Shown one piece after another: positions 1 to 10,648 of a DNA stretch of 23,652 nt. Below the pieces are notes generated by a model. It had not been told where the DNA came from, did not search any database, and was given only the letters and a program-made list of their open reading frames with translations. Numbering within the stretch: position 1 is the first letter of the stretch; each line of letters starts with the position of its first letter. Source of the stretch: Pelargonium cotyledonis (Eukaryota > Streptophyta > Magnoliopsida > Geraniales > Geraniaceae); the NCBI GenBank assembly GCA_036897625.1, contig JAYMTA010000854.1, positions 1 through 23,652 on the forward strand. Direction: 5' to 3'. The position numbers and the translations under genes were made by a program.

Positions 1-4
1 TCGT

Positions 5-106
5 TCACATCACCCGCCTTCGCTGTTTGCTGCCCTCGACGAGGGAGCGGAAAGAGCGGCGGAGGCGGACCTCGCGGGCACAGTCGACGGAGGTGGCGGA
101 GTCCAT
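5..106 (-). CDS. Possible first coding exon of an unidentified gene, cut by the left edge
   Basis: A minus-strand reading frame opens at an ATG whose first base is 106, in a good plant context (A at -3, G at +4). It runs 33 codons to a TGA at 7-5. The peptide starts MDSATSVDCAREVRLRRSF and is arginine-rich; I do not recognise the family. The TGA may lie inside an intron: a GT donor candidate (cgg|gtgatg) sits just before it, with the exon ending at 14, so the real gene could continue off the left edge. An in-frame ATG lies 16 codons upstream at 154 and could give a longer N-terminus. The GC-rich composition of bases 1-125 contrasts with the AT-rich flank, and the upstream side carries promoter-like motifs, which favours the minus strand. 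The plus strand is also open here in one frame, so the call is tentative. Confidence 0.4.
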   Translation of the reverse strand: MDSATSVDCAREVRLRRSFRSLVEGSKQRRRVM

Positions 107-154
107 GATGTAGCGATGGCCTCTTTCGCTTCCCAAATCTATCATCATCCTCAT

Positions 155-330
155 TGTGTGGAGCTAGGGTTTGTTGTTTGGATGATTAATGGAGAGATCT
201 GAGGTTGAAGTAGAAGAAGGAGTAGTGAGGAGTGAATGAGATATTGGGACAATAAATAGGGAAAGAGAGATGGAAAGCAAGTGGGCCCAGGAATGAGGAG
301 CAATAATTCTGTGCCCACGTGGAAATGTGG
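155..330 (-). promoter_or_regulatory. Putative promoter and 5' leader of the left-edge gene
   Basis: Read on the minus strand, this stretch has a perfect G-box CCACGTGG (315-322), a site II palindrome TGGGCCCA (282-289), a TATA-like TATTTATT (251-258) and then a pyrimidine-rich leader. A telo-box AAACCCTA lies at 165-172, shortly before the candidate start codons at 154 and 106. This order and spacing are usual for a plant promoter. No transcript start can be read directly, so the assignment is inferred from motif order. Confidence 0.45.
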
Positions 331-546
331 GGCCCTTTTTGTTGCTGACGCAGCTCATGCTCGGTTTCATCATGAACAACAGTAACAACATCAATACTTG
401 TAATTTCTTTCCTTTTCTTGGGATGACACTTCTTGCTCTTTACCGAAGAGATGATGTTAAGTTGATGAAATAGTTATCAAGTCGTTGATTTTAATTATTC
501 ATGTGCATGATGTTAGTGACAAAATAAGGAGGAGGATATAGTGTTA

Positions 547-837
547 GTGCTTGTTTGTTTCTCTTTGTTGTGACTTAACGGAGGTGTCACGTCGGATTTT
601 TGGTAAGTCACTCCATTACCATATAGGATACCGTTGTTTGGCAAAACTAGCCATTTTGCTACTTAACAGAGCTGAAACAGTCAGTCAGTCATTTACCAAA
701 CATAACTGACTTACCGGCACATTCAGTCAGTCATTTATCAAACATAACTGACTTTCAGCTCCTTAAAGTTTTCATCACCAACTTAACGAAACTTACCATA
801 ACTTAACGGATGTCATTTAGGAGAAACAAACAAGGCC
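547..837. mobile_element. Tourist/PIF-Harbinger-like MITE
   Basis: A 291-bp element is bounded by 17-bp terminal inverted repeats. The left end reads GTGCTTGTTTGTTTCTC and the right end, reverse-complemented, reads GGCCTTGTTTGTTTCTC, so 15 of 17 match. It is flanked by the trinucleotide TTA on both sides (544-546 and 838-840), the target duplication typical of PIF/Harbinger elements. There is no coding capacity. Inside is a 31-bp direct repeat with one mismatch (682-712 and 724-754, offset 42), built on a CAGTCAGTCATTT motif. Family assignment rests on TIR and TSD form, not on a database match. Confidence 0.75.
682..754. repeat. 31-bp direct repeat inside the Tourist-like MITE
   Basis: Two copies (682-712, 724-754) differ at one base (C/T) and are separated by 11 bp. 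Both start CAGTCAGTCATTTA and end in ATAACTGACTT. Each copy carries its own short dyad, CAGTCAGT against ACTGACTT. Confidence 0.85.
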
Positions 838-977
838 TTAGTAGGGAATGAGATGATTGGTTCTGCACAAATTTGACACAGTTTCTGTTGTGACCCGAGG
901 ATAAACTATTTGTTGATGTCATATATCAATATGTAGAAGTTTGACACCTAATCTACTCAATTTCAATGTTTTAAAAA

Positions 978-1026
978 CCGGTCCGGGCATCAAACCGGTC
1001 GCATCACCGGGTCAACCGGCCGGGTC
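978..1026. repeat. CCGG-rich repeat fragment, probably transposon-derived
   Basis: A 49-bp GC-rich island in AT-rich DNA holds several ACCGGT/CCGGG/CCGGCCGG motifs in alternating orientation (AACCGGTCCGGG, AAACCGGTCG, CACCGGGTCAACCGG). Such CCGG-rich motifs are common at the ends of degenerate plant repeats. I cannot identify the second end, so the family is open. Confidence 0.4.
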
Positions 1027-1962
1027 GTTTGTTTAAATTAAATAATAAATATATATTAAGTAGCTATGTCTTTGTGAAATTGTGCATTTATCCTCACATA
1101 TTTGTGTCATAGAAGTTAGTATAGTTTCACTTATGACTCACGGGTACAACATAAAACATGAAATTATCTTAAAATAAAAGAGATTAGATAAATGATTGAA
1201 GACATGGTGGACCTATGAATGAAAGTAAAGAAAGAGTTGATTTGTTGCATTGGTTGTAGAACAATATAATCATCCTTCATCATATCCTAACAAATTGAAA
1301 ATTAAGAAATTCACAAATGTTGTTCATTATTTTTTTTATATGGTGTATGATCATGGATAGCTTACAAATGGTCTATACACAGTTAAGATAGATATTCCAA
1401 TCTACAACATAAATGTCGGGAGAATAAAATACACAAATTGTGACAATGTTATTTAAGCTACATTAATAAGAAACATGCTTTCAAATTTCATATAGATAAA
1501 GTGCTGGATTGATTTAATTTTAAATTTTAAGAGACGTGTTTCTTGTTTAATGGACAAGATGAAAACATCTTGTTTCATGCTAGAACTGGCCGATAATGAA
1601 CCTACAAGTCATAGGTGACCATTTCAAATCCGTTTAAAGCTTCAACGAATTGAAGAATATTGAAGTAGAGAACTAACTATAGGCAAAGACCATTAAAGTA
1701 GTTAGCTAGATCGATCAGATCGATAAGATGGTGAGTTTTTAAGTGTTGAGTTTGTTCTTGGTTTTGCTTATTAAGCTAAAAATTTCCAAAGTTTGAAGTA
1801 ATGAATTATGCAATAACTAATGATTTCAGCGTTGAAAGTAGTCGGAGACAAGAAAGAAGAAAAAGGAGGAGAGAGAAATGAAAAATAAAAGAAAGTGGGA
1901 TACATAGAAACAGTGGATGGGATGTGGAATTTTGGAGTGCATGCAAAGAAAGAAGCATCAAC

Positions 1963-1980
1963 ATGAGCATGAGCATGAGC
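1963..1980. repeat. (ATGAGC)3 simple repeat
   Basis: Three perfect ATGAGC units run directly into an ATGCATGG sequence that extends the pattern. On the minus strand it encodes alternating His/Ala or Met/Leu runs in two short open frames, which explains those frames without a gene. Confidence 0.9.
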
Positions 1981-3357
1981 ATGCATGGAACTGCACGAGG
2001 CAATGATTAGACCTCTATCACTCCTCTTGTCTCCTCCACCTTATCTTCTCTACACCTCTATTTGATTGTTAAGAGGATCTTTTCACCTAAGTACATGTAT
2101 GTATATTGTTAGTATACTAACACGATGTATTATCAGCTATAGAATTTGTCTAAGTCTCACCTCATCGTGATTGTAATAGTGATAGTGATTGTGATTGCGT
2201 ACGTCAGTCCAACTACATGCAATATATGTGTATATAGGTACACACATACACTAATAATTTTCAATATTTTTTTTACTGCAAAATCGAATAATTGTATATT
2301 TGCTTTTCTCTTATAATACATTAGTACTGTTGAAGAGGTGGGTGATAAGTGCTCCACGTTGAAACACTATAAATTAAAGTGGTCACATTGTATTATTTCA
2401 TTATAAAAATTTGACAAGGTAACAAAACTGATTATGATTCAAAGTTGGCCCGTTTTGCCTTCCCATGTGCTCTCCAGCTCGTTTGCCGACAGATATGCTC
2501 GCAATCGCAGCGGCTTATATATGAAAAAAAAAATACTTACACTCAAGAGAGATAGAGTGCCGATTTATAAAATCTTCAATTGGGTACAAAAGAATAATGA
2601 GCTAGCTAAATATAATGATAAAAGTTAAATTATTTAAAATTATCTTTTAGTAAATACAATTACTTAAAATTTTATGCAGAAATTTGAAAATATGATAATA
2701 TAAATATTATAGGTTGAAGATGGTGGTGCCATAATTAACACACTGTTTTAGGCAAATGGTTCTACGTGTTTTGTGTAGTAATATTCTTTCATGGTTAAAA
2801 CATGGTCCCCTCTCAGCATCATCATCGTCAATGATCACCAATTTCTGTCTGCAAGACACTCTTTTGGACCAAACCAAATATACTTTTACTAATTAATTTA
2901 TATGCTCTAATTAATCTATGTTTGTTCAATGAACATATAAACTTTGGTAAAATATAAACTTTCGGAAAATAAGATAATATTAATAATCGAATCCAAACAA
3001 ACTTAAAAAAAAAAAAAGGTAGTGATGACCAAAATGATGTGAACCCCACGCCAGTGATTAACAGAAACTTAGGTTTTTGCACGCTTCACTTGTCTTTAAA
3101 TTTTAAACACCTCCTGGCCCATCATTCAATAATTCATGACCACCTTATTTTTGTTTAATTTATAAAAAGTTTATTGATTTTTTATATACACAAATTTTCA
3201 ATATGTTGGACCAAAAAGTGTTTTTGGAAAAAGCCCATTTTGCAGAAGTGTGTCGATTCATTGGAGCAAGAAAACAAAAACAAAATAGGATCCTCCATGC
3301 ACATATTCTTTATATTTTGTTGTAATTATATATTTATTTCCATCTTTATGTAAAAGC

Positions 3358-3382
3358 ATATATATATATATATATGGGGGGG
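3358..3382. repeat. (AT)9 microsatellite followed by a G7 run
   Basis: Nine AT dinucleotides (3358-3375) are followed directly by seven G (3376-3382) and then GATCGATC-like sequence. It is likely length-polymorphic. Confidence 0.9.
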
Positions 3383-3525
3383 TCGATCGATGTTGGGTTT
3401 TTAATAATGGTTCACAATCGCAAGCATTGTCGAGCCACACCAATCAAATTCGTGTGCCGGTGAATCATAATCTTAAAGCTTTGCTAACCAGCAAGCGCAT
3501 GCTTTTGCTACATACATATTTTATA

Positions 3526-3789
3526 CTTTCTCGTCTTAAAATGAGTGTCTTGTTTGTCTAAATTTTTTGTCTCAAAATGAGTGTCTTGTTTCTATTTTTA
3601 TGTTATCATATTAGTGTTATTCCCATATTACCCTTATCACTTATGCACATGGGTAAATCTGCACATGGAGTGCACATGGGGTGTAGATGGAGAAAGTGAA
3701 AGGTTATATTAGAAACACACTAAATTATCTTGTAATTCTTAATTTTTGCAAAAAATGGAAACAGAACACTCATTTTGAGACGGAGGGGG
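3526..3789. mobile_element. Stowaway-type MITE, copy 1
   Basis: A 264-bp element is flanked by TA on both sides (3524-3525 and 3790-3791). The right end reads GAGACGGAGGGGG and the left end is a degraded complement, CTTTCTCGTCTTAAAATGAG. This is the CTCCCTCCGTC terminus of Stowaway (Tc1/mariner) MITEs. The motif AAAATGAGTGTCTTGTTT occurs twice at the left (near 3538 and 3573) and a related inverted form occurs at the right. It has no coding capacity and belongs to the same family as the element at 15584-15825. Confidence 0.85.
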
Positions 3790-3791
3790 TA

Positions 3792-5307
3792 ATTGATTGA
3801 ATGCTATGTTTATATATTATAATTATAGAGAGATCCATCATTGTGATTATTACTTGGGCATCACCATCTACAACAACCCTCGGAAATTAAATGTCTTGGA
3901 GGGTGTTCAATCATAATGGATTGCCACACCCACACACGGGTGTGTCTATACATATATATTTGAATATTAAGCGATGCCACACACATGAACATGCTATGAA
4001 TGATAATTCAACGTTCTGTGTATCGCTTCAGATCAGTCTCAGAAGCTGTTTTGAACTTTAAAGTTTTCGAATTTCTTTACTCTAAACTATTTCCCGAATC
4101 TTCGATCCTGAAACTCGTCCCAAACTCACCCCACAATATAGAAGCTTGCTCCCACGAAATGTAGCACTTCACGTTCGGGCACCCAAAGACTTGTGCATGA
4201 AGCACATCCTTGCGGGCTAGCGCGCTCCCAAAATGCGCCTGCGATCACGAAATTGAAGCGTGTATGTGATCATGAAGTTGCTTACTCCCACCAACGTGCC
4301 CAATGGGAAAACCTTCCGGCCTATGGAACAACATAGGGATTCAACGTATGCATGTACGTTGTGGCAAATATGGACTCTTCATTTGTCAAGAAGGACATAA
4401 TGATTTCATTCTTCAAGCCAAATGGTCGTGTAGTCACCCCTTGTGTTGCTTACGAGGCTCTAGGGAAGACCACACCTCTTAATCCACATAACATGTTCTT
4501 AACTCGTCTCTCTAAATCACAATTAAGCCTCTTTATCTTGTTAGGTTACCTTCAATACTCCCCGCCTCGCCGAGCCATTAGGGAGCTCTAAAAATCATTC
4601 GGCCCTTGTGTAATCCCATTGAGATGGCTTTCCATTCCATTAAGGCAGATCTTTAAATTTACAGTATTAATTAAGCTTATTTTGTTTTTTTATACGGTTC
4701 AAGAGGAGTTTATCAATTTAAGTGCTCAAGCCTCATGATTAGTGGACGATGATGCAACTCTTAAATATTTCATCATACGTTCATATCCCATTATGAGGAT
4801 ATCTAATTATTTATAATAATCATCCACTTAATTCTTATAATTAATTGGGTCCATATATATATACATGCCATGTGGACGATGAAGTCGACCACCAAGAAAA
4901 GATAACCAGCTCGATTTTAAATAGTAGTATGATTTATTTTGTTGGAAAAGAAAATATCATAGAAAGCAATCAAGTTATATCCATGGAAAATGCTTTTTGG
5001 CTACAGCTATATGAATTATTGTAATTGATGATTACCATACATTTATTTTTAATAAATGCCTGACAATATTTTTTCTCACAAAAGAAATAATAATTAATTC
5101 TTTGAAGTGTTTTGTAAAAAAAATTAGTTGTAGGCTCCATTGTATTGTATGCTTTTCCAATTTTGTTGTTTGGGTTTTGTTCTTTGAATGTTGCAGTTAG
5201 GGCTAACTCTTTATTAGCTTTGTACTCCTTCTAGCTTTTCTTCTTAAAAATTGTTGGGTGTTTTTATTATTATACATGTGTAAATTAATAAAGATTCAAA
5301 TTTGAAA
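3792..5307. other. Gene-free stretch with a GC-richer block of unknown origin
   Basis: Most is AT-rich intergenic DNA. Bases about 4085-4640 differ: they are more complex and GC-richer, and hold a 79-codon plus-strand open frame (4352-4591) starting MYVVANMDSSFVKKD. I cannot assign this peptide to a family; the block may be a decayed transposon or gene fragment. The remainder (4640-5307) is AT-rich with no recognisable feature. Confidence 0.45.
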
Positions 5308-5528
5308 GAGTATAATGTATATCAGTTAACTGATATAAAATTACATCAGTTAAACTAATAAAGTGATGACACCTCATTTAAAATCATGGATCCGGACGGA
5401 TCGCTCCGCTCTCACAAAATTCACTTGGGTGGGTATAAATGGTTTTAAATGATGTGTCATCATCTCATTGGCTTTGTTAATTGCAACTGATATAACTTTA
5501 TATCAGTCAACTGATTTACATTTTACTC
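5308..5528. mobile_element. Mutator-like foldback MITE with long inverted arms
   Basis: A 221-bp element whose arms are inverted copies. The first 44 bp of each end (starting GAGTATAATG and GAGTAAAATG) match at 39 positions. A second inner block (left TGATGACACCTCATTTAAAA) matches its partner at 20 of 22. The flanks aatttgaaa (5299-5307) and aatttaaaa (5529-5537) form a 9-bp target duplication with one mismatch, a length typical of Mutator-like elements. A perfect 20-bp palindrome, TATATCAGTTAACTGATATA, sits in the left arm (5318-5337). The unpaired centre (about 5388-5440) is GC-richer, and no protein is encoded. Confidence 0.8.
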
Positions 5529-8500
5529 AATTTAAAATTTACAATATTAATAGATGTTTGTGAACGTATTAATATTATTCAATATTGAAAAATGAGACAC
5601 AAAACAAAACTAATTAACATCATCATGTTTGATAGTAATTGAATTATATATTTATCAGAAATTGTTATAAGAAAATTAATCTCTAGTACTAATAGGAGAA
5701 TGAATATGTCACGTATATAATTTATGGCACATTTTGTATTTTTATCCACTAATCCATAACATTTTTACATTTTGTGCTAAGAGATAATAATGTAAAATAT
5801 TAGAGTTTAGCATTAAGTGTTAAGTTTAATATCGTACTTACACTTTAAACTCGATATATATACCCTAACAAAATGCATGAGTTGAAAATGACAATTATTA
5901 TAATGCAAAATCAATATGTTTTGATTGTTTGTTAAAATTAAGTGTAGTTATTCAACGTTTTACTTTATTTGTAAGTTTACACTTGTTTTTGTCTAATAAT
6001 TTTGGTCATAGTAAGTAATTAACTAAATGAAATGTTTTTTTTATCAGTTTCAGGCAGCATATACTACTAAAGTAATATGCTAAAGAAGAAGAAAAAAACT
6101 TAGGAAATGTCCAGTCATCTAGACTAGTGCTCACATATGTAGTAATTCACTTTCAAAAAAGTAGGCACTGACTATTTAATTAATTAAAATAATTAAGATA
6201 GACCTAAGATGATTAGAGATGAAATCAACATAATGGTCTCAGCTATGTATATCAATAATTCTCAATATCAAATGAGCTACTAGCAGTCACCAAATGATTG
6301 GGAAAGCTTAGTTTAGATAGGTAGATAATCATGACGATTAAGATTATTTGCATATACACACACATGACACATGCGCTCAAAAACATATACTATAATGTAT
6401 TACACGTTCCCTTAAAAACTCGTCTGATCGGTGTCCACAACCCACCATATATTTTACTTGTTTTTAACTCATCTACATATGTATGTAACTACTATGCTAT
6501 TTTGTTGCTAGTTACCGCGACACATATCTGTAAGTGTCCCAAACACAAACAAAATACACGTGTTTTGGACACACGTGACAACACCTTCTTGTATATATTT
6601 GCATTTTCATCGCGTCAAAACAATAGGTAGATCATTATGGTAAAATAATTGATGATTATAGTACTTAAAAAGAAGAATGAGTAGAGCTGTATGTAAAATG
6701 ACATGTGATAATGAAGATGGTATTAGGGTTAGGGTTAGGGTTGGTGATGAGATGATGAGATGAGAGTGAGAGGTGGTAGCTTTAAGGGATGAATGGGGGA
6801 CATGCATAGTTTTGTGTGTGTTAAAGTTTGAGGAATTAATTTCGAACATATGTACCAATTCTGCTACATACTCTGACTCTAGTTGTTGCAGTGGCAAACT
6901 TGTGGGTCTCTCCTCTGTCCATCATTGCTTGGTTTTGATTCACAGTCACTTCATGTTAGTTTGTGTCTTCTAGCTTTTTCTTGTCTCAAATCATTTCATC
7001 TTTTCATTGTTTCCCTAAACATGAAAAGCAATTACAGTGCTATATATGTTTTTGTTAAGCAAAGGTAAGAATTGAGACTCGAACATGAGAGTTCATGAAA
7101 ATCAAATGGAAGTTTACATGCGACCCTTAAATATTATTGGATGAGTTTTTGCTCTCCCCTCAATAAGTTTAGTACTTGTTTCGGAGGTTTATTTGACTCT
7201 AGCACATAGAGAAAGAGATGAGTATAGACATTGTGCCAAAAGTTATTTGCCATTTTGGAGAAAACATGACCTCATTCCAAACGTAGGAGCGGCTCATACG
7301 ATCTGACATGATTTTTCTCCATTAAAGGTTGGTGACACCTGCACCTCACTCAATAACTTACGCAAGGAATTAATTCACAATTTGTCCTAGAGGTTTCTAC
7401 GATTAATGACCAAATAACCACAATCTCAAGTGACAGTGTTAAGTTAGAATTCGTAATTGTACTCTTACTTCGGAGCAAACATAAGTACAACGTCAAAACA
7501 ATTGATTTAAGTTGTTTGCTCTTTCAAGATTAAGAAACATAGTGTGGTGGGCTGTTTTGTGTTTTGAACGTATAATGTGAGGCCCAATTATATTTTGTAA
7601 TACGTGGACCATCACCAACCATTAAGCCCAAATGTAAAAGCCGTGAACCTCGGATATCTGAATTGGGGAGCTTCATTATTTGGCGTAACCATCTAAAGGC
7701 TATAGTCCAAGTCTATTGGGTTTGTAATGTCAAGCCCAATACCAAGCCCAAATTTTATTATTAGAAAAATGGTCAATTATTTTCATTTAATATTTTTTTC
7801 ATAATTAAACATAATATATATATTAAGCAGAGTAAACAAACATCAGATTATTATATATCCATTGTTTGCTAAGCCTTTTGAGCCTATGAAGACTTCACTG
7901 AAGAATCATATGAATTCTGAATTGCTTGTTAGCATGTATCTGGTCAACAATATGAATCCGAAGAAGAAGAAAAAAACTCAATGCTCGTGAGAATTCTTGA
8001 AAAAATAGGCACTGAAATTAATTACTTAATCCTCCTAACTAAATAAAGTAAAAGGAAAAAGCAAGTGGAAGTTGTTGTTTCTCAAAAGTCAATATATAAA
8101 GCGTTTGACTATTACTTCAATTAGTAACGTCACTTTTTGTTAGAAAAAACTGAAATAGGTAATCTTCTACACTACCTGATTATATAAATAATTAGGAGAT
8201 AATGATGATCATTAGATTCAAGATATGCACGAGCAGAGCACGTCGACGTTACTCAGAAAAGTCAAGAATGTTGACAATTCACTAAGATGTCATTAACTAT
8301 TTGGGAATAAATTGAATTATTATTCTATGATTATTTATAATGATCGATGGTACGGACTACTAGCTATTTCATAGAATTAGCTATGAAATTTATATATTTC
8401 TTCAATGGCGGACGATGATTAAGCTTCATTAATTAAATGATAGGATCAGCTGCAGTCTTGGCAAGGCGACAAAGAATTAGTTGTGGGCAGTGTTATTTTC

Positions 8501-9954
8501 AGCTTCATTAATTACTTGTTTTACAAGATATCGGATCGGATAAGGTTATATTTGGTGTCAACGACTTTAAATTTTGTTTATAATATTAAAAGTGGTCACA
8601 ATGGTCGAGAATTGACAAAATACAACTTTGTTTTAGAGCTATAGCAATAATATTGGTTGTCATAAAGAGTGTCGTTGCCGGTGACGCAAGATTCGTTTTG
8701 AAACCTATTTAGGTGTTGGAATTTCATTTTATAGGTGGCTAGTCTACAAGCGTCAGTTGAATTTTAAAGCTCTCGTATTCTTTTTTACTATCGCGGGAAA
8801 GAGTAGAACTCTACCTAAAGGCTTTTACTTTATTGTTTTGATAGTGTCTTAGTGTCCAAGCGAGCGTGATGCCCCTGGTAGTGGCTCAGCGAGGTGGAGA
8901 GCTTGAAGCAACTTGATTAGTTCGGGACCTTCGGAGTCTTTTTTGGTCACTAGGTTTTTCAGTCCTCCTCTAGAGCCTTGGTGATCTTGTTCTTTTGAGC
9001 AAAAGGTGCTTGGGTGTGAGACACAATAGTCAAACAGTAGGTTAAAAGGGTGCAATTGTGGAGCGAATGCCACACTATGTCAACCAAATTTGTTTGAGAG
9101 GGGTTGTCACGACGTTAAGGAATGAGGCCGCAATCAATGTATTATTGTTGTAGGGACATATATGGCGTCTTGAACGAGAGCAACATCGAACGTCATGCGA
9201 CTCAAACAAGCTTTTTTAGAAACATTTTTGCGACATGTTAGATTAAGGTTGTAGAATGAGACTTAATTTAATTGAAAATCTCATCGCGCGTCATGAACAT
9301 GAAACAATTCGAGACAAACCAAACGAAAGAGTTTCAAACTTATATTGGACAAGTTTAGAGTAAGGATAATTGGCCGCCACTAGGGTTCATGACATTCATT
9401 TGTCGAACTTAAAATTTTCAACGTCTGATATTAGGCTATTAATTATCATGATATTGCAACGTGTAGCAGTGTCCCAAACTAACACACACATATATATAAC
9501 ATATGTATATGTGATGTTGACTTTAGATAGGTCGAGGAAGTTGAAGGGAAAGAGTCGTGCCAAATGCAAACATGTTAACTGGATTCAATTTTATTCAATA
9601 TTAATACGATACTTTTGTCAATATTCGGGGACCAATTTAACGATTTTCCCACACCTTTTTCAAGAGAATTTTATCCCACTCTTCGTTCACACACCTATTT
9701 CCAGCCACCAGTTTTTTCAAAACTATGATTATGGTTATGCAACAAAAAATACAGTCCTAATAATAAAGTAGTTATCACATAAATAAATAATACTCCGTAT
9801 AAAACAATTTAATCCTCCATTAATATTTACTTGGAGATAATCCAATCCCTCGCTTAAAGTTTAATTTTTCAACTTTTAAGCAAAAAGGAAAGAAAAAAAA
9901 AAGAAGAAAGTAATTACTCATAAAAGAAATGAGAGATTTGAATTTTGAATGTGA
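5529..9954. other. Long gene-free AT-rich intergenic stretch
   Basis: I see no supportable gene in these 4.4 kb. Open frames such as 6331-6630, 6607-6897 and 9370-9771 are AT-rich and unlike any family I know. Notable points are a TTAGGG triplet repeat (6723-6740), and GCCCA/TGGGC motifs at 7580-7750 without a following gene. A minus-strand 74-codon frame at 8849-9073 lies in slightly GC-richer sequence and could be a transposon remnant. Confidence 0.55.
6723..6740. repeat. Short TTAGGG x3 interstitial telomere-like repeat
   Basis: Three perfect TTAGGG units are followed by TTGG. The unit is the six-base form rather than the TTTAGGG form usual in plant telomeres. It is too short to be a telomere relic with certainty and could be chance or a motif cluster. 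Confidence 0.8.
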
Positions 9955-10648
9955 TCAAAGCGTGGTTCCTTCGTCAATAGTACCCAATCTGATTCTGAAG
10001 GACCGTACGGCCGTCTTGGCTCGTCTGGACGTATACTTCTGCAATCTCCTTACAGATCCAGATCTCGACATCACCGCCGGCTTGCTATTTCCTCTCAACG
10101 GCTTCTTCAGATCGTCGCCGTGACCGACACTCTTCTCGTTCGTCGCCGCGCCCGACCCTCTCCCCGTCCGCCCCCCCCGCCACAACTATCTCATAATCGT
10201 CCTCCTCCGAAACCCTCTGCTGCTTCACCTCAACATCCGGCGAAATCCTCGCCTTCTTATTCCGACGTCGTCTCTCCTTGGTTTTACCGTCCTGGAAAGC
10301 TTTAAGCGCGGAGCTCGCCTTGACAGCCATGGCCGCCATGTCGGCGGCGCTCAGGCGGTTCTGTAGAGCGGATTTGGTGACGATGAAGTAGATCTGGTTC
10401 GCCTGTAGCTCTTCGTCAATGTCGAGCGCCGGGATGAAGTCGTCGTAGTAGAGGCGGTCGGAGTTGCACATGAACCACGACGGCGAGGAGGCGGTTTCCT
10501 CCTGGAGGACGCGGCAGACGGTGGTCGGGAGCATGTACTCGCGGAGTTCGTCGGTGGCGGTGATGACTTTGGCGGTGGGCCGGGAAGACTTGTCGTCGCC
10601 GGAGGACCAGTCCTCGTTGGGGAAGCATCTAGAAATGTACGAACCCAT
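9955..10648 (-). CDS. DUF4228/PADRE domain protein, reading frame broken at a C8 run
   Basis: This is a member of the plant DUF4228 (PADRE) family, which responds to pathogens, ABA and abiotic stress; the biochemical role is unknown. The start at 10648 gives MGSYISRC, with Gly2, Ser6 and Cys8 fitting N-myristoylation plus palmitoylation, so membrane anchoring is likely. The N-terminal half matches the family: TAKVITATDELREY, PTTVCRVLQEE, SWFMCNSDRLYYDD and QIYFIVTKSAL with LSAADMAAMAVKASSAL. Near residue 156 the frame meets eight C (10171-10178) and runs out of frame to a TAG at 10085. The conserved family C-terminus, with SVRRLQKYTSRRAKTAVRSF, lies in the neighbouring frame and ends at a TGA at 9957-9955. 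A run one base shorter would give one continuous frame of about 230 codons, a normal family length. The open frame also extends 76 codons upstream of 10648, but that part is leader-like. An intron is unlikely because the gap is GC-rich and short. Either the assembly has a homopolymer error or this allele is truncated. Confidence 0.85.

Larger units (their letters stand above)
841..3525. other. Gene-free AT-rich intergenic stretch
   Basis: No reading frame here has family similarity or coding-like composition; the short open frames on both strands are AT-rich or repeat-driven. Recognisable content is a CCGG-rich patch at 978-1026, several simple repeats (1963-1980, 2170-2198, 3358-3382) and scattered A/T runs. 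A small perfect hairpin, ACAAGATG/CATCTTGT with a 4-base loop, lies at 1554-1573 but has no evident role. Confidence 0.6.

Noticed and set aside
6607-6897. 96-codon minus-strand frame
   Set aside because: It is a His/Ser/Thr/Leu-rich low-complexity peptide over simple repeats, with no family match.
7060-7110. tRNA-like B-box sequence (minus GTTCGAGTCTC)
   Set aside because: No matching A box or cloverleaf could be found around it.
9370-9771. 133-codon plus-strand open frame
   Set aside because: It begins with a non-ATG codon (TTG), is AT-rich, shows no domain and lies in intergenic DNA.
10416-10628. 70-codon minus-strand frame inside the DUF4228 gene
   Set aside because: It is a His/Arg/Pro-rich shadow of the real reading frame in GC-rich DNA.
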